Below, one piece after another: positions 34,868 to 44,399 of a stretch of 48,955 bases of DNA. The notes below the pieces were generated by a model that had not been told where the DNA came from, searched no databases, and worked only from the letters and a program-made list of their open reading frames with translations. Made by a program: the position numbers and the translations under genes. Source of the DNA: Methanobacteriota archaeon (GTDB lineage: Archaea > Thermoplasmatota > Poseidoniia > MGIII > CG-Epi1); the NCBI GenBank assembly GCA_014240255.1, contig JAAZXG010000006.1:1-48955 (forward strand), in the 5' to 3' direction. Within the stretch, counting starts at the first letter, position 1. Each line of letters begins with the position of its first letter.

Positions 34868-37813
34868 ATGGATAATATGTCTAGAGTAAATTACAAATTT
34901 TTCGTAGCAATACTCGCAGCTGTTTTAATTTCACCAATTGCAGGTGTAAATCAGAATATTATAGAGGATAACTCTGAGCTTTTAGTTAATGATTATGCTA
35001 CACAATCTCGTGATGGAGAGTATGATGTCATGATTGACCTTGCACCTGGTAACGAAGGTTTATCTGATGTAACACGTTGTGAAGAGATAACTAATGAATT
35101 CCAAATTTCAAACACGGGAGATCTTGATGATGCTTACGTTCTTTCCGTTACTTGGTATGATGAGTACAATTATGGTTGGAATGCAGAACCTGTTCAGGAT
35201 ACTGTTTTTGTAGCTTCTGGAACTCAAAAAATAGTTTCATTTACTTTTCAGGCACCTATCCAATTTGTCGTCGATGATGATGATATGGATTATACTGTAA
35301 CGGCTTCGTCTGAAAATTCAACGACCGTAAGTTCAGATGTTACTCAGAAGTTAGTAATAGATAATATTTATGGTGTAGATGTTTATATGAGACAAGGGGA
35401 TGCTAAAGAAGGCAATAGAGGTGAATCGGTTTATTATTCTGTTGAAATGAAAAATATAGGTCAAAATGGTGATAATTTTAGTATAGGTCTTTCAGATATG
35501 CCAAAAGATTGGACTGCACTTTTATCAGAATCTTATATGTATCTTGATCCTCAAGAAACTGCTACTTTTAGTTTAGATGTTACCATTCCTGATACTGCTG
35601 CTGAAAATGAGTATGGTTTTATTCAAGTATTAACAAATGTTCAAGCTTCAGGTTACAATTACATATACAATTTTTGCGATTCGAATACGACTGTAGCAGA
35701 TGGAAGACATTATGCAGTTGACATTATTCCCGAGTCATATCAGAAAATGGTTATTCCTGGGGGGCAAATATTGTATAATTTGTACATTACAAATGAGGGC
35801 GATGAAGTCGATTCCTTTATCTTAGAATTAGAGGATGTCATGACTCAAGGTTGGGGTTCAAATCTGAGTCAGTTTACATTAGATAATCTTGGGCCAGAAG
35901 AGGAGGCAGTAGTAGTTATGAATGTTACATGTCCTTCAAATTCAATTGAGGATGATTGGTCATATTCTGAGATCACAGTTCGTTCAGCTAATAGAGAACA
36001 ATTTTCAGATTCAGTAAATATCACTACTTCCGTTCGAATACCTGATAGAGGCTTAGATTTAATTGTTGATAATTTTGATAATAGTGGAGATCCTTCAACA
36101 ACCGTTGTTTATTTTTTTAGTTTAGAAAATACTGGTACTGATCCAGATGATTTTTCACTAAGTATTGAGCGTTGTGAGGATTGCAGTGCATGGGGTGCGT
36201 CATTGAGTACATATCATATATCTGATTTAGATGATGGAGATTTTTATGATTTTGAAATGTATATTGAAATACCAGATTCAGCTCGTGATACAGATTCAGC
36301 TGAGATGACTGTTTTTGCCCAATCAGATGATGATTCAGAAGTTGAACAGGGCGTATACACAATAACTAATGTTGACAAGGTCCTTGATCGTCATATTACA
36401 TGGAGTTCAGGGATGGTATTGAATCCTGGTGACGGTTCATTTATAGATATAACAATCTCAAATTTTGGGAACAGTTATCAATCATATACTTTTGAATCCG
36501 ATGAGCTTCCAAATGGTTGGGATTTTACAAATTTACCTTATCAGACTGAAGACTTAGAGCCGTATATTGGTGATGAGTCTTTCAGTATTCCTTTCACAGT
36601 ATCTGAAGATGAGAATCCCGGTTATTATAATTTCACGATAGAAGTTATATTAGATCAAGATAATTATAGAATAGAATATTTTGATGTATCTGTTAAAGTT
36701 GAATATTATGCTGAATTTACTGTGGAAGTTATAGAAATTGAATCGTTTGCAGGGCCAGGTAAAATGCATATTTTTAATGTAGATATAACTAACAATGCAA
36801 ACTTCGAAGACGATATTCAATTAGAAATCATGGGTTTACCTGATGGTTGGGATGCTTGTATTTTAGTAAATCAACTTTGTTCTTCAAAAGTATCGGTTGG
36901 AAAAGGTAAAACGACATCCTTTACAATAGAAATACTCACTAACTCGAATGAAGTGGCAAATACAGATACTGGCGTTTTCTTATATCTCGAAGCAGTTTCC
37001 GGTCTAAATAGTAAAGAATCTCACTTTGACACTTTCACAGTCTATACAACTCCAGTTTATGAATTGGTATCAATAGTTAATTCAGTGTCTAAAGATGGAA
37101 CTTCTGGAGATATAATTCCATTTCAAGTTACAATTACAAATATAGGTAATGATATCGATTTTGTCCGATTACCACCTGCCGTTGCTCCAGTTGGATGGCT
37201 TACTTATTGGTCTGAATCTCAATTCACATTAAGTCCAGAGCAGTCCAAGATAGTTTATCTTAATGTTGAAGTTCCAGATTCAGTTTATGGCGGTAACAAT
37301 GATATTGATGGGCAAGTATTATCCGATCAATCTGGACAGGTTTTAGATCTAAATTTTGTAGTTTATGTAGATGAAAAACCAGATATTGACATTGAATTAA
37401 AGTTGACAGCAGGTGATGTGACTGCAGGTACAATTGGTAAGTTCACAGTTCGATTAACTAATAATGGGAATACTATTGAAAATTTAGAATTAACAATTGA
37501 AGGTAAACGTGCATCTTGGTTTACATTATCTACAAGTTCAGTTCGTTTAGATCCCGGTGATTTCCAAGAATTAATTATTGAAGTTGAGCCACCAATAGGA
37601 CAAGCTGCAACAGAAACATCAGGAATGCTTAATGTAACTGGAAGTCAAACAGATAAGCTATCTTTGCCTTTCTCTGTTTTGAAATCGGATTTAGTTAATA
37701 ATGAGCCTATAATTGAGCCTGAAGAGGGTATTCTTGAAAGTCTTCCAAGTCTAAGTTTTATCTCAGTAATATTTATTATTTCTTTAATTTCACTTTTAGG
37801 TCGAAGAAAATAA
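34868..37813 (+). CDS. giant NEW3/CARDB-repeat surface protein with C-terminal anchor
   Basis: This 981-residue secreted protein (978 if it starts at 34877) has an N-terminal signal peptide (YKFFVAILAAVLISPIAGV). Eight or so beta-sandwich units of about 100 residues follow, each with a TNxGNxxDxFxLxL strand and a GW near the end (ITNEGDEVDSFILELE, LTNNGNTIENLELTIE). These match the NEW3/CARDB adhesion-type family. The C-terminus is LPSLSFIS, a hydrophobic helix and GRRK, as in the M14 peptidase. It is probably a major exposed surface or adhesion protein. Confidence 0.85.
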   Translation: MDNMSRVNYKFFVAILAAVLISPIAGVNQNIIEDNSELLVNDYATQSRDGEYDVMIDLAPGNEGLSDVTRCEEITNEFQISNTGDLDDAYVLSVTWYDEYNYGWNAEPVQDTVFVASGTQKIVSFTFQAPIQFVVDDDDMDYTVTASSENSTTVSSDVTQKLVIDNIYGVDVYMRQGDAKEGNRGESVYYSVEMKNIGQNGDNFSIGLSDMPKDWTALLSESYMYLDPQETATFSLDVTIPDTAAENEYGFIQVLTNVQASGYNYIYNFCDSNTTVADGRHYAVDIIPESYQKMVIPGGQILYNLYITNEGDEVDSFILELEDVMTQGWGSNLSQFTLDNLGPEEEAVVVMNVTCPSNSIEDDWSYSEITVRSANREQFSDSVNITTSVRIPDRGLDLIVDNFDNSGDPSTTVVYFFSLENTGTDPDDFSLSIERCEDCSAWGASLSTYHISDLDDGDFYDFEMYIEIPDSARDTDSAEMTVFAQSDDDSEVEQGVYTITNVDKVLDRHITWSSGMVLNPGDGSFIDITISNFGNSYQSYTFESDELPNGWDFTNLPYQTEDLEPYIGDESFSIPFTVSEDENPGYYNFTIEVILDQDNYRIEYFDVSVKVEYYAEFTVEVIEIESFAGPGKMHIFNVDITNNANFEDDIQLEIMGLPDGWDACILVNQLCSSKVSVGKGKTTSFTIEILTNSNEVANTDTGVFLYLEAVSGLNSKESHFDTFTVYTTPVYELVSIVNSVSKDGTSGDIIPFQVTITNIGNDIDFVRLPPAVAPVGWLTYWSESQFTLSPEQSKIVYLNVEVPDSVYGGNNDIDGQVLSDQSGQVLDLNFVVYVDEKPDIDIELKLTAGDVTAGTIGKFTVRLTNNGNTIENLELTIEGKRASWFTLSTSSVRLDPGDFQELIIEVEPPIGQAATETSGMLNVTGSQTDKLSLPFSVLKSDLVNNEPIIEPEEGILESLPSLSFISVIFIISLISLLGRRK

Positions 37814-37817
37814 TTAT

Positions 37818-38564
37818 TTGGAGAATCGCTTTTTGGCAACTTATTCTAATTCGGATCAGGATTTATCCTTACCAACTGAACCTGAAGAGTTGAGTAGAAT
37901 TCTTGAATGTCATTGCCATTCTGAAACTGAAATTGATTTAGATAACCAAAATATAAATTTACCATTATTGAGAGCTGCAAGCATTTTACAAGTTCGGGAT
38001 CGTATTGAAAGAAGTTTGACGCCAGACAAAAATTTAATTCAAGCGATTGAATCACTTGATGAAGCCCATACAACTTTTAATTTAGTTTCTGAAAGATGCA
38101 TAACGTGGTATTCTCAATTAACTGGAAGTCCTAGAATTAAGTTGGAAGAGATATTAGCAAAAGACGATTTACCTCTTCAAATACAAAAGTTGGAGAAATT
38201 CATCCATTCAATTCAAGAATTAGTCTCTATGTTATCAAATTATTTAGATTTAGAATCTCCTAAAGTATTTCCCGCATTAGTAGAAAGATTAGGTACACAA
38301 TTGGCAGTTAGGATGGTAGCTTCAGCAGGCGATTTATCTAAATTGGCTCGAATGCCCTCTTCCACTATTCAATTGCTTGGAGCTGAAAAAGCACTTTTTC
38401 GTCATATGTCTGATGGAAGTCCACCACCAAAGCATGGTTTTCTTTACCAACATCCTACCATAAAAAAATCAAGTCCTAAGGATAAGGGCCGAAATTCAAG
38501 GAAATTAGCTGCTAAAGTAGCTATAGCCTCTAAATTAGATTATTATGGAGAAAAAAATGGATAA
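37818..38564 (+). CDS. Nop5/Nop56-like C/D box RNP protein, shortened
   Basis: This 248-residue protein (TTG start) contains a clear Nop domain: LVERLGTQLAVRMVASAGDLSKLARMPSSTIQLLGAEKALFRHMSDG, PPKHGFLYQHP and GRNSRKLAAKVAIASKLDYY. Before it is the helical DKNLIQAIESLDEAHTTFNLVSERCITWY segment of the Nop5 coiled coil. Archaeal Nop5 is usually about 370-410 residues, with an N-terminal fibrillarin-binding domain. Only about 45 residues precede the coiled coil here, so that domain is missing or minimal. Fibrillarin is not in the window. It would bind L7Ae and C/D guide RNAs. Confidence 0.82.
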   Translation: MENRFLATYSNSDQDLSLPTEPEELSRILECHCHSETEIDLDNQNINLPLLRAASILQVRDRIERSLTPDKNLIQAIESLDEAHTTFNLVSERCITWYSQLTGSPRIKLEEILAKDDLPLQIQKLEKFIHSIQELVSMLSNYLDLESPKVFPALVERLGTQLAVRMVASAGDLSKLARMPSSTIQLLGAEKALFRHMSDGSPPPKHGFLYQHPTIKKSSPKDKGRNSRKLAAKVAIASKLDYYGEKNG

Positions 38565-39477
38565 TAATAAATCTCAAAATCCGGTATTTCAAACATTTGG
38601 TTATGGTTTGTTAATGGGTATCGCAGATTCAGTCCCGGGGGTTAGTGGAGGTACGATTGCTTTGATCATAGGTATATATCACAAATTAATCAAGTCATTA
38701 TCTTTTTTTATCAATTTTTTCAAAGAAGGGTTTCCATCAAAATCTTATAATACTTTTCTAAAGGCGGTATATTTTTTATTACCTCTAGGTTTTGGAATTA
38801 TTTCTTCTTATTATTTAGTTACTAGAATATTAGTAGGTCCTGATGAATCACCAGGATTCTTGAGGCAAAGTTCAACAGCTCCTTACATTTATGCTTTTTT
38901 TTTCGGATTAGTTCTTATTAGTATTAAGGAACCATGGAAGGCCGTTTCTTCCCCCTCTTTTAAGAATTATTTTCTTTTGTTTTTAGGAGCCTTTTTAATT
39001 TATCTCTATACTGCATTTCCTTCAAGCTACAGCGACAGTAATTTTATGTTGGTAATTTGTGGAGCTTTAGCCCTTACTGCAATGTTATTACCAGGAATCA
39101 GTGGGGCTCTTGTTCTTCTAGCATTAGGGCAATATACTCACATAGCAAATTCAGTACATAATTTTGACTTGGAACCTTTAATATTTTTTCTCTTCGGTGG
39201 TGTTTTAGGCCTCATAACTTTTGTTCCGCTAATGAATTTTTTTCTAAATAATTATAATGAATACACTTTATCAATTTTGGCAGGTCTAATGCTTGGTTCG
39301 TTAATAACTTTATGGCCTTGGAAGAATAATTATGATGGTGAGGGTCTATCTCCAAATTTGGGTTTTAGGGAAATCCTTGATAATTTCGAGGTGTTAGAAT
39401 TGGTTTTCACTCTATTTATATTTATTTTAGGTTTGTCATCATCTTACGTATTAAAACATTACTTATCGGATAATTGA
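38557..39477 (+). CDS. DUF368 family (PopT-like) polyprenyl-phosphate transporter
   Basis: This membrane protein has 306 residues and about eight to nine helices from the chosen ATG. It has the DUF368 signature YGLLMGIADSVPGVSGGTIALIIGIY and the second GALALTAMLLPGISGALVLLALGQY repeat. Bacterial DUF368 members (PopT) recycle undecaprenyl phosphate across the membrane; in an archaeon the lipid would be dolichyl phosphate. GGAG lies six bases before the ATG at 38557, so I prefer it to the ATG at 38545. It overlaps the Nop gene by eight bases. Confidence 0.85.
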   Translation: MDNNKSQNPVFQTFGYGLLMGIADSVPGVSGGTIALIIGIYHKLIKSLSFFINFFKEGFPSKSYNTFLKAVYFLLPLGFGIISSYYLVTRILVGPDESPGFLRQSSTAPYIYAFFFGLVLISIKEPWKAVSSPSFKNYFLLFLGAFLIYLYTAFPSSYSDSNFMLVICGALALTAMLLPGISGALVLLALGQYTHIANSVHNFDLEPLIFFLFGGVLGLITFVPLMNFFLNNYNEYTLSILAGLMLGSLITLWPWKNNYDGEGLSPNLGFREILDNFEVLELVFTLFIFILGLSSSYVLKHYLSDN

Positions 39478-39496
39478 GCTTAAATGAGTGTAAGAG

Positions 39497-39505
39497 CTTT
39501 TAAGA
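39497..39505 (+). promoter_or_regulatory. TATA-like box of trkA
   Basis: CTTTTAAGA lies about 28 bases before the ATG of trkA, consistent with a leaderless transcript. Confidence 0.45.
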
Positions 39506-39528
39506 AACCCCTCTTGTGAAGGCAATAT

Positions 39529-40893
39529 ATGCGGGTACTGATTGCTGGTGCTGGTGAAGTTGGATTTCGTGTTGCACGTGATCTAGTTTATCGAGGTCAT
39601 GAAGTAACAGTAGTAGATTCAAATTCAGCTGCGGTTCAAAGAGCTCAAACTCTTGACGTCCAAGTATTCAAGGGAAGTGCAGCTTCTGCCAAATTATTAT
39701 TTGAAGAAGCTTCAATCGAAGAAGTAGATTTATTTATTGGTGTTACTGGAAATGATATAGTAAACATCACAGGTTGCTCTATTGCTAAAAAAACCGGATG
39801 TAAAACTATAGCTCGTATTAACAATCCCGAATTGACTGAGATGCCAGAAGGCCATGAACTTCAGCAATTATTTGGAGTTGACGCATACGTTTCACCAGAT
39901 GAGTTAGCTATGCACCGAATTTGGCAAATATTATCGAGACCTGCCCTTACTCGTTTAGAGCATTTTTCAGTAGGAAAACTTCGAATTCTTGAAGTTAGAT
40001 TAAGTGATAGTTCACCGTCAATTGGGCGCCCACTTGGAAATATCAATTTGCCACCGCATTGCCGTATAGTTCTGATAGCCCGTGAAGAAGGCGTGATAAT
40101 TCCAAGAGATAATGATACTTTAATGCCTAGAGATAGAATATTGATATTATTAAGTGAGTATAGTGAATTAGATGATTTATCTGATGCTTTAGGAATTCCC
40201 AAAGAAATAACTGATGAAAGGAATATTAAACGTATTATGATTGCAGGGACAAGCCGAATAGCAATTCGTTTAGCTGAACAAGTTTCTAAGAGATATAAAG
40301 ATGTAGATATTTATATTGCAGAACCAGATAAAGAAATGGCAGATTTAGCAAGTGCACAATTACCTGAAGAAGTTAGGGTTCTTGTGGGATCTTCTACAGA
40401 TAGGCATTTTCTAAGAGAAGAAGGAATTAGATATGAGGATTTGTTTGTTGCAGCTACAGATCGCGAAGACTTAAATGTTTTGAGTTGTTTATTGGCCAAA
40501 AAAGAAGGAGCTAAACGTACTGTAGCCTTAGTTTATCAAACTGAATTAGAGTATGTTGTTCAGGATACTGGCATTGATACATTAATTAATCCCAAAAGAG
40601 TTACAGTAAATGCTATAGTTAACAGGGCAACATCAACTGATGAAATTGAAGGTATGGAGGAATTAGAGGGGGGGGATGCTTCAGTTCGAGAATTCCTTAT
40701 CAAAAATAAAAATGGAAAGACAGGAAAGAAGCTATCCAGTCTTAATTTGCCCGATGACACATTAATAGCTATGATTAATCGAGATGGTGAAGCGATTTTC
40801 CCTGATGCTGAATCTGTTATCAAAGAAAATGATCATGTTTTAGTATTTACTCTTAAGAATAAACTTCCTGAGGTGGAAAACTTTTTCCATTAA
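39529..40893 (+). CDS. trkA: TrkA potassium uptake regulatory subunit
   Basis: This 454-residue cytoplasmic protein has two RCK modules. The first NAD-binding Rossmann fold starts MRVLIAGAGEVGFRVARDL and is followed by a TrkA-C domain (LRILEVRLSDSSPSIGRPL). The second fold starts RIMIAGTSRIAIRLAEQV and is followed by another TrkA-C domain ending LVFTLKNKLPEVENFF. It gates the TrkH channel in response to nucleotides. The trkH gene begins three bases after its stop, so the two form an operon. Confidence 0.95.
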   Translation: MRVLIAGAGEVGFRVARDLVYRGHEVTVVDSNSAAVQRAQTLDVQVFKGSAASAKLLFEEASIEEVDLFIGVTGNDIVNITGCSIAKKTGCKTIARINNPELTEMPEGHELQQLFGVDAYVSPDELAMHRIWQILSRPALTRLEHFSVGKLRILEVRLSDSSPSIGRPLGNINLPPHCRIVLIAREEGVIIPRDNDTLMPRDRILILLSEYSELDDLSDALGIPKEITDERNIKRIMIAGTSRIAIRLAEQVSKRYKDVDIYIAEPDKEMADLASAQLPEEVRVLVGSSTDRHFLREEGIRYEDLFVAATDREDLNVLSCLLAKKEGAKRTVALVYQTELEYVVQDTGIDTLINPKRVTVNAIVNRATSTDEIEGMEELEGGDASVREFLIKNKNGKTGKKLSSLNLPDDTLIAMINRDGEAIFPDAESVIKENDHVLVFTLKNKLPEVENFFH

Positions 40894-40896
40894 TAG

Positions 40897-42474
40897 ATGA
40901 GATTAAAACTCATTCTAAGTCTTACAGGTACAATTTTAGCCTTTTTTGGTTTAAATTTCATTGTACCAATAATAGTTGGATTGTACATGGGAGAAGAATA
41001 TCTAGATATATTTTGGATGTTTGGCATCCCAATGATTATGTCTTTGTCTTTAGGGACTTTTTTACATTATTATTTTTATTCAGAACCAGATATTAGAAAT
41101 CGAGAAGCTTTTTTGCTTGTAACTGTTATTTGGATTTTAATGGTAATTGTAGGCTCTCTACCATTTATTGCTTCCGAAAGATTAGAACTAATGTCTTATG
41201 AAATAGGAATTGCTGGTGCTGTTTTTGAATCAATGTCCGGACTTTCTACTACTGGGGCTACAGTTTTTGATTTAGAGAGTAGTAATCCTGTAAATATTTC
41301 GCAATATAATCAAGGATATTTTGATGCACCTAAGTCTCTTCTTCTTTGGCGTTCACAAACACAATGGTTAGGAGGCATGGGGATTATTGTTCTTGCAACT
41401 ATAGTGTTTTCACGACTATTTGGAGGAGGTATTCAGGTTCTTCAAGCAGAGATGCCCGGTACTGGAATAACTCGATTAAAACCGCAAATGGCACAAACAG
41501 CTCGCCTCTTATGGAGCATATATTTTTTTATGACTTTAGTTGAAATTTTGTTATTGTTTATTCTATCAGACATGCCTTTGTATGATGCGATTTGTAATTC
41601 TTTTTCCACAGTTTCCACAGGAGGTTTTTCTCCTCAACGAGATTCGATTGGTTCTTATGATAGTTCTTTAGCCATAGGTATTGTTACATTTTTCATGTTG
41701 ATTTCAGGTATCAATTTTGTTATATTATACTATTTATTTAACAATTTATTTGATTTTTCAAAAAAGTTATCAGAGAGAATTAAACGGTCGTTTAAGCTTT
41801 TAAGAGAAAATGATGAGCTAAGTTTTTATATGTCGATGGTGCTATTTTCCCTATCTCTAATTTTTGTTAATTTAATTTTAAACACAGATAATACAAGTAG
41901 CAATTTTTCTAATTTTCTTCATGCTTCTTTTCAAACAGTTTCACTGTTAACAGGTACTGGTTTTACTACGACAAATTACATGAGTTGGCCACAAATGTCA
42001 ATCTTTGTTTTGTTACTTGCTATGTTTATGGGAGGTTGTGCAGGTTCAACTACAGGTGGAATTAAAATGGTTAGAATTATGCTTCTTTTCAAAGCTTTGA
42101 AAAGGGAATTAATTTTGGTGATACACCCTCGTGCAGTCATTAAACTTAGAATTGGAGACAAAGTTTTAGATGAGGGTTTATTCCGTAATGTTGGAGTCTT
42201 TTTCTTTATTTTTATTATATTATTTTTGTTAGGGGCTTTAGTTACATTATATTTGGAAGGAAATAATACAAATATAGGTGTAATTGATGGAATATCAATA
42301 TCACTTTCATGTTTAGCCAATATAGGGCCTGGAATAGGCGTTATTGGACCAACTGAGACCTATGGTGCTTTTGGAGATCCTACTCTTTTATTTTTATCTT
42401 TCTTGATGATGCTTGGACGTTTGGAGATAATTACAGTATTATTATTATTTTTTCCAGATACTTATAGAGACTAG
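40897..42474 (+). CDS. trkH: TrkH potassium transporter
   Basis: This is a 525-residue integral membrane protein with four pseudo-repeats of pore loops. Visible filter-like segments are SMSGLSTTGATVFD, NSFSTVSTGGFSPQ, VSLLTGTGFTTTNY and LSCLANIGPGIGVIG. TrkH with TrkA moves K+ into the cell; in marine archaea this supports ionic balance. The length is typical of the family. Confidence 0.94.
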   Translation: MRLKLILSLTGTILAFFGLNFIVPIIVGLYMGEEYLDIFWMFGIPMIMSLSLGTFLHYYFYSEPDIRNREAFLLVTVIWILMVIVGSLPFIASERLELMSYEIGIAGAVFESMSGLSTTGATVFDLESSNPVNISQYNQGYFDAPKSLLLWRSQTQWLGGMGIIVLATIVFSRLFGGGIQVLQAEMPGTGITRLKPQMAQTARLLWSIYFFMTLVEILLLFILSDMPLYDAICNSFSTVSTGGFSPQRDSIGSYDSSLAIGIVTFFMLISGINFVILYYLFNNLFDFSKKLSERIKRSFKLLRENDELSFYMSMVLFSLSLIFVNLILNTDNTSSNFSNFLHASFQTVSLLTGTGFTTTNYMSWPQMSIFVLLLAMFMGGCAGSTTGGIKMVRIMLLFKALKRELILVIHPRAVIKLRIGDKVLDEGLFRNVGVFFFIFIILFLLGALVTLYLEGNNTNIGVIDGISISLSCLANIGPGIGVIGPTETYGAFGDPTLLFLSFLMMLGRLEIITVLLLFFPDTYRD

Positions 42475-42513
42475 AGCGCAACTTGTTTAGGCTATCTCTT
42501 GCGTAGCTAAATT

Positions 42514-42945
42514 ATGTCCAAGGAAGAGAATACGACTCCAGAGATACCGGCTTTTGTGAAAAAGTATATTCCTGGAGTTAAGCGAGGCTTAGCATGGGCA
42601 AAATATGGGAAAGAGAAAGGCGAAGGTACGGCTATTAAGGCTGCAGCTTTTCAAGATTCAAGAGATGAAGGTTTCCAAGCAGCTTTAGCAGCATCTTCTG
42701 AAACTTCCGCAGACGATATTTTCCAAAGTGCAAGTAAAGAAATGTGGGCTGTGGCAAATGTATATACTGAAAAAGCAAAAGAGTTAGCTATGAAAATCAA
42801 TAATCAAAAAAATAAAGATGAAAGAGAAAATGCACTTAGTATAGCTCGAATCGCAGCTCGTAAAGCTGGTTTACATGCCGCCGTTGCAGCAGGATGGGAA
42901 AAAGGTTGGAAAGAAGGTATTGAGAAAAACAATCCAAAAAATTAA
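42514..42945 (+). CDS. hypothetical Ala-rich helical protein
   Basis: This 143-residue protein has no signal peptide or membrane helix. It is rich in Ala, Lys and Glu, with segments GTAIKAAAFQDSRDEGFQAALAAS and AARKAGLHAAVAAGWEKGWKEGIEKN that would form long helices. No family is recognised. It ends four bases into the orc1 gene, convergent. The codon use looks like that of its neighbours, so it is a real gene in my view. Confidence 0.65.
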   Translation: MSKEENTTPEIPAFVKKYIPGVKRGLAWAKYGKEKGEGTAIKAAAFQDSRDEGFQAALAASSETSADDIFQSASKEMWAVANVYTEKAKELAMKINNQKNKDERENALSIARIAARKAGLHAAVAAGWEKGWKEGIEKNNPKN

Positions 42946-44222
42946 ATTAATCTTAATTGAGTACTACTAATATAATTTCCAGATTTAGTTAATTCTATGC
43001 TTATGTCTGAAAGAAATGCATCTTCTGCAAATAATTCATCAATTTGATTTTGGTCAATAGCCATGCTTATGAATTTAGTTCGTCCCTGTCTACCTAAACT
43101 AACAATTTTAGCATTAATCATTCCTTGCATGTCCAATTCTGAAATAATATGGCCAACTCTTCTTTGACTCAAGGAATCAAGGCTGAAATGTTTACAAATT
43201 TGCATATATGTACTATAAACTTCTCCAGTAGTTTGGTGACCGTCTTTTCTTTTACCTTGATTTAACACGACTCCTGCCAAAGTGGCTTTGTACTGAATGG
43301 GTAATGTTGAAACAATACTACGGACTTGGTCTATTTCCATAATATTTTGAGCCTTATTAACATATTTCACAGTAACTATTTCACAATCATCACGTTCAGC
43401 TAGTTCTGCAGAGATACGTAGTAAGTCTAATGCCTTTCTTGCATCTCCATGTTGCTGTGCAGCTTTGCTAGCGCAATATGTTAGAACCATAGGGTCAACG
43501 ACATTGTCATGAAATGCGATTTGAGCTCTCTGAGATAGTATTTCTTCAATTTGGATTGCATTATATGGTGCAAATGTTAATGATTCTTCTCCCAACCTTG
43601 ATTTAACTCGTGGATCTAACCATGTAGTGAATTTACTATCATTAGAAATTCCAATAAATGATATTTTAGAATTACTTAAATCCGAATTTAAACCTGTAAG
43701 GTGGTAAAGAATATCATCACCTTTCTTATTTACTAATGCATCAATTTCATCAAGTATGACGATTGCAATTCCACCATTGTCATCAGCTTTTTGTTTTAGT
43801 GCTTCATAAACTTTGTCAATTCTCCAACCTGCATTAGGTACTATAGTATCCCATTCACTTGAATATGTTTTCCCAATATTTGTTAAAACACCGTATGGCG
43901 TATTGGTTTGTTTACAATTAATATAAGCTGTATGAATTTGCTTATTTTCATTTCCAGCTTTTTCTATAATCTGCTCGCAAATAAATTTTGCAACTGCAGT
44001 TTTACCAGTCCCTGTCTGGCCATATATTAAGATGTTAGATGGCCGCGCACCATACAATGCAGGTTTCAATATGTTTGCAAAACCCTTAATTTCATTATCT
44101 CGGTGTGGGAAATAAGAAGGTATAAATGTTGTTGAAAGTGCTTCTCTGTTCTTAAAAATCCTCTCTTTTTTCATGATGCTATCGAAAACGTTGCGACTTC
44201 CAGTATTCCGTACTTTTTTCAT
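42942..44222 (-). CDS. orc1/cdc6: Orc1/Cdc6 origin-binding replication initiator
   Basis: This is a 426-residue AAA+ protein. Walker A is YGQTGTGKT (residues 67-75), Walker B is IVILDEIDAL (154-163) and sensor 1 is SFIGISND. An initiator helical insertion and arginine finger region follow (VKSRLGEESLTFAPY), then a C-terminal winged helix (EVYSTYMQICKHFSLDSLSQRRVGHIISELDMQGMI). Archaeal Orc1/Cdc6 binds origin DNA beside its own gene and loads MCM. The ATG faces the 177-base intergenic region before the polD small subunit gene. Confidence 0.95.
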   Translation of the reverse strand: MKKVRNTGSRNVFDSIMKKERIFKNREALSTTFIPSYFPHRDNEIKGFANILKPALYGARPSNILIYGQTGTGKTAVAKFICEQIIEKAGNENKQIHTAYINCKQTNTPYGVLTNIGKTYSSEWDTIVPNAGWRIDKVYEALKQKADDNGGIAIVILDEIDALVNKKGDDILYHLTGLNSDLSNSKISFIGISNDSKFTTWLDPRVKSRLGEESLTFAPYNAIQIEEILSQRAQIAFHDNVVDPMVLTYCASKAAQQHGDARKALDLLRISAELAERDDCEIVTVKYVNKAQNIMEIDQVRSIVSTLPIQYKATLAGVVLNQGKRKDGHQTTGEVYSTYMQICKHFSLDSLSQRRVGHIISELDMQGMINAKIVSLGRQGRTKFISMAIDQNQIDELFAEDAFLSDISIELTKSGNYISSTQLRLI

Positions 44223-44399
44223 TAATAATAACTCTACTACTAGCAGGGCCTTGGGTATAGCCTAGTAGGTATAAACTAAACGGGGGCTACTCATTTTTCG
44301 TTTGCTTTTTAAAGGCCAATTTAACAAGCATCATTTAATAAAATATAATCTTTTTTAATTTACAAAAAGTGTTTTGTTCTCCCTCTAATTGCCCTAAAC
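44223..44399 (+). other. candidate replication origin (oriC) between orc1/cdc6 and polD small subunit
   Basis: This 177-base intergenic region is divergent between the initiator gene and a polymerase gene. It contains TAAACTAAACGGGGG (44272-44286), which resembles the AAAC...GGGGG G-string of archaeal origin recognition boxes. It also holds a CTACTAG/CTAGTAG inverted repeat (44237-44243, 44262-44268) and a long A/T-only stretch (44336-44372) that could unwind. No test for skew was run, so the call rests on context and motif resemblance. Confidence 0.55.
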
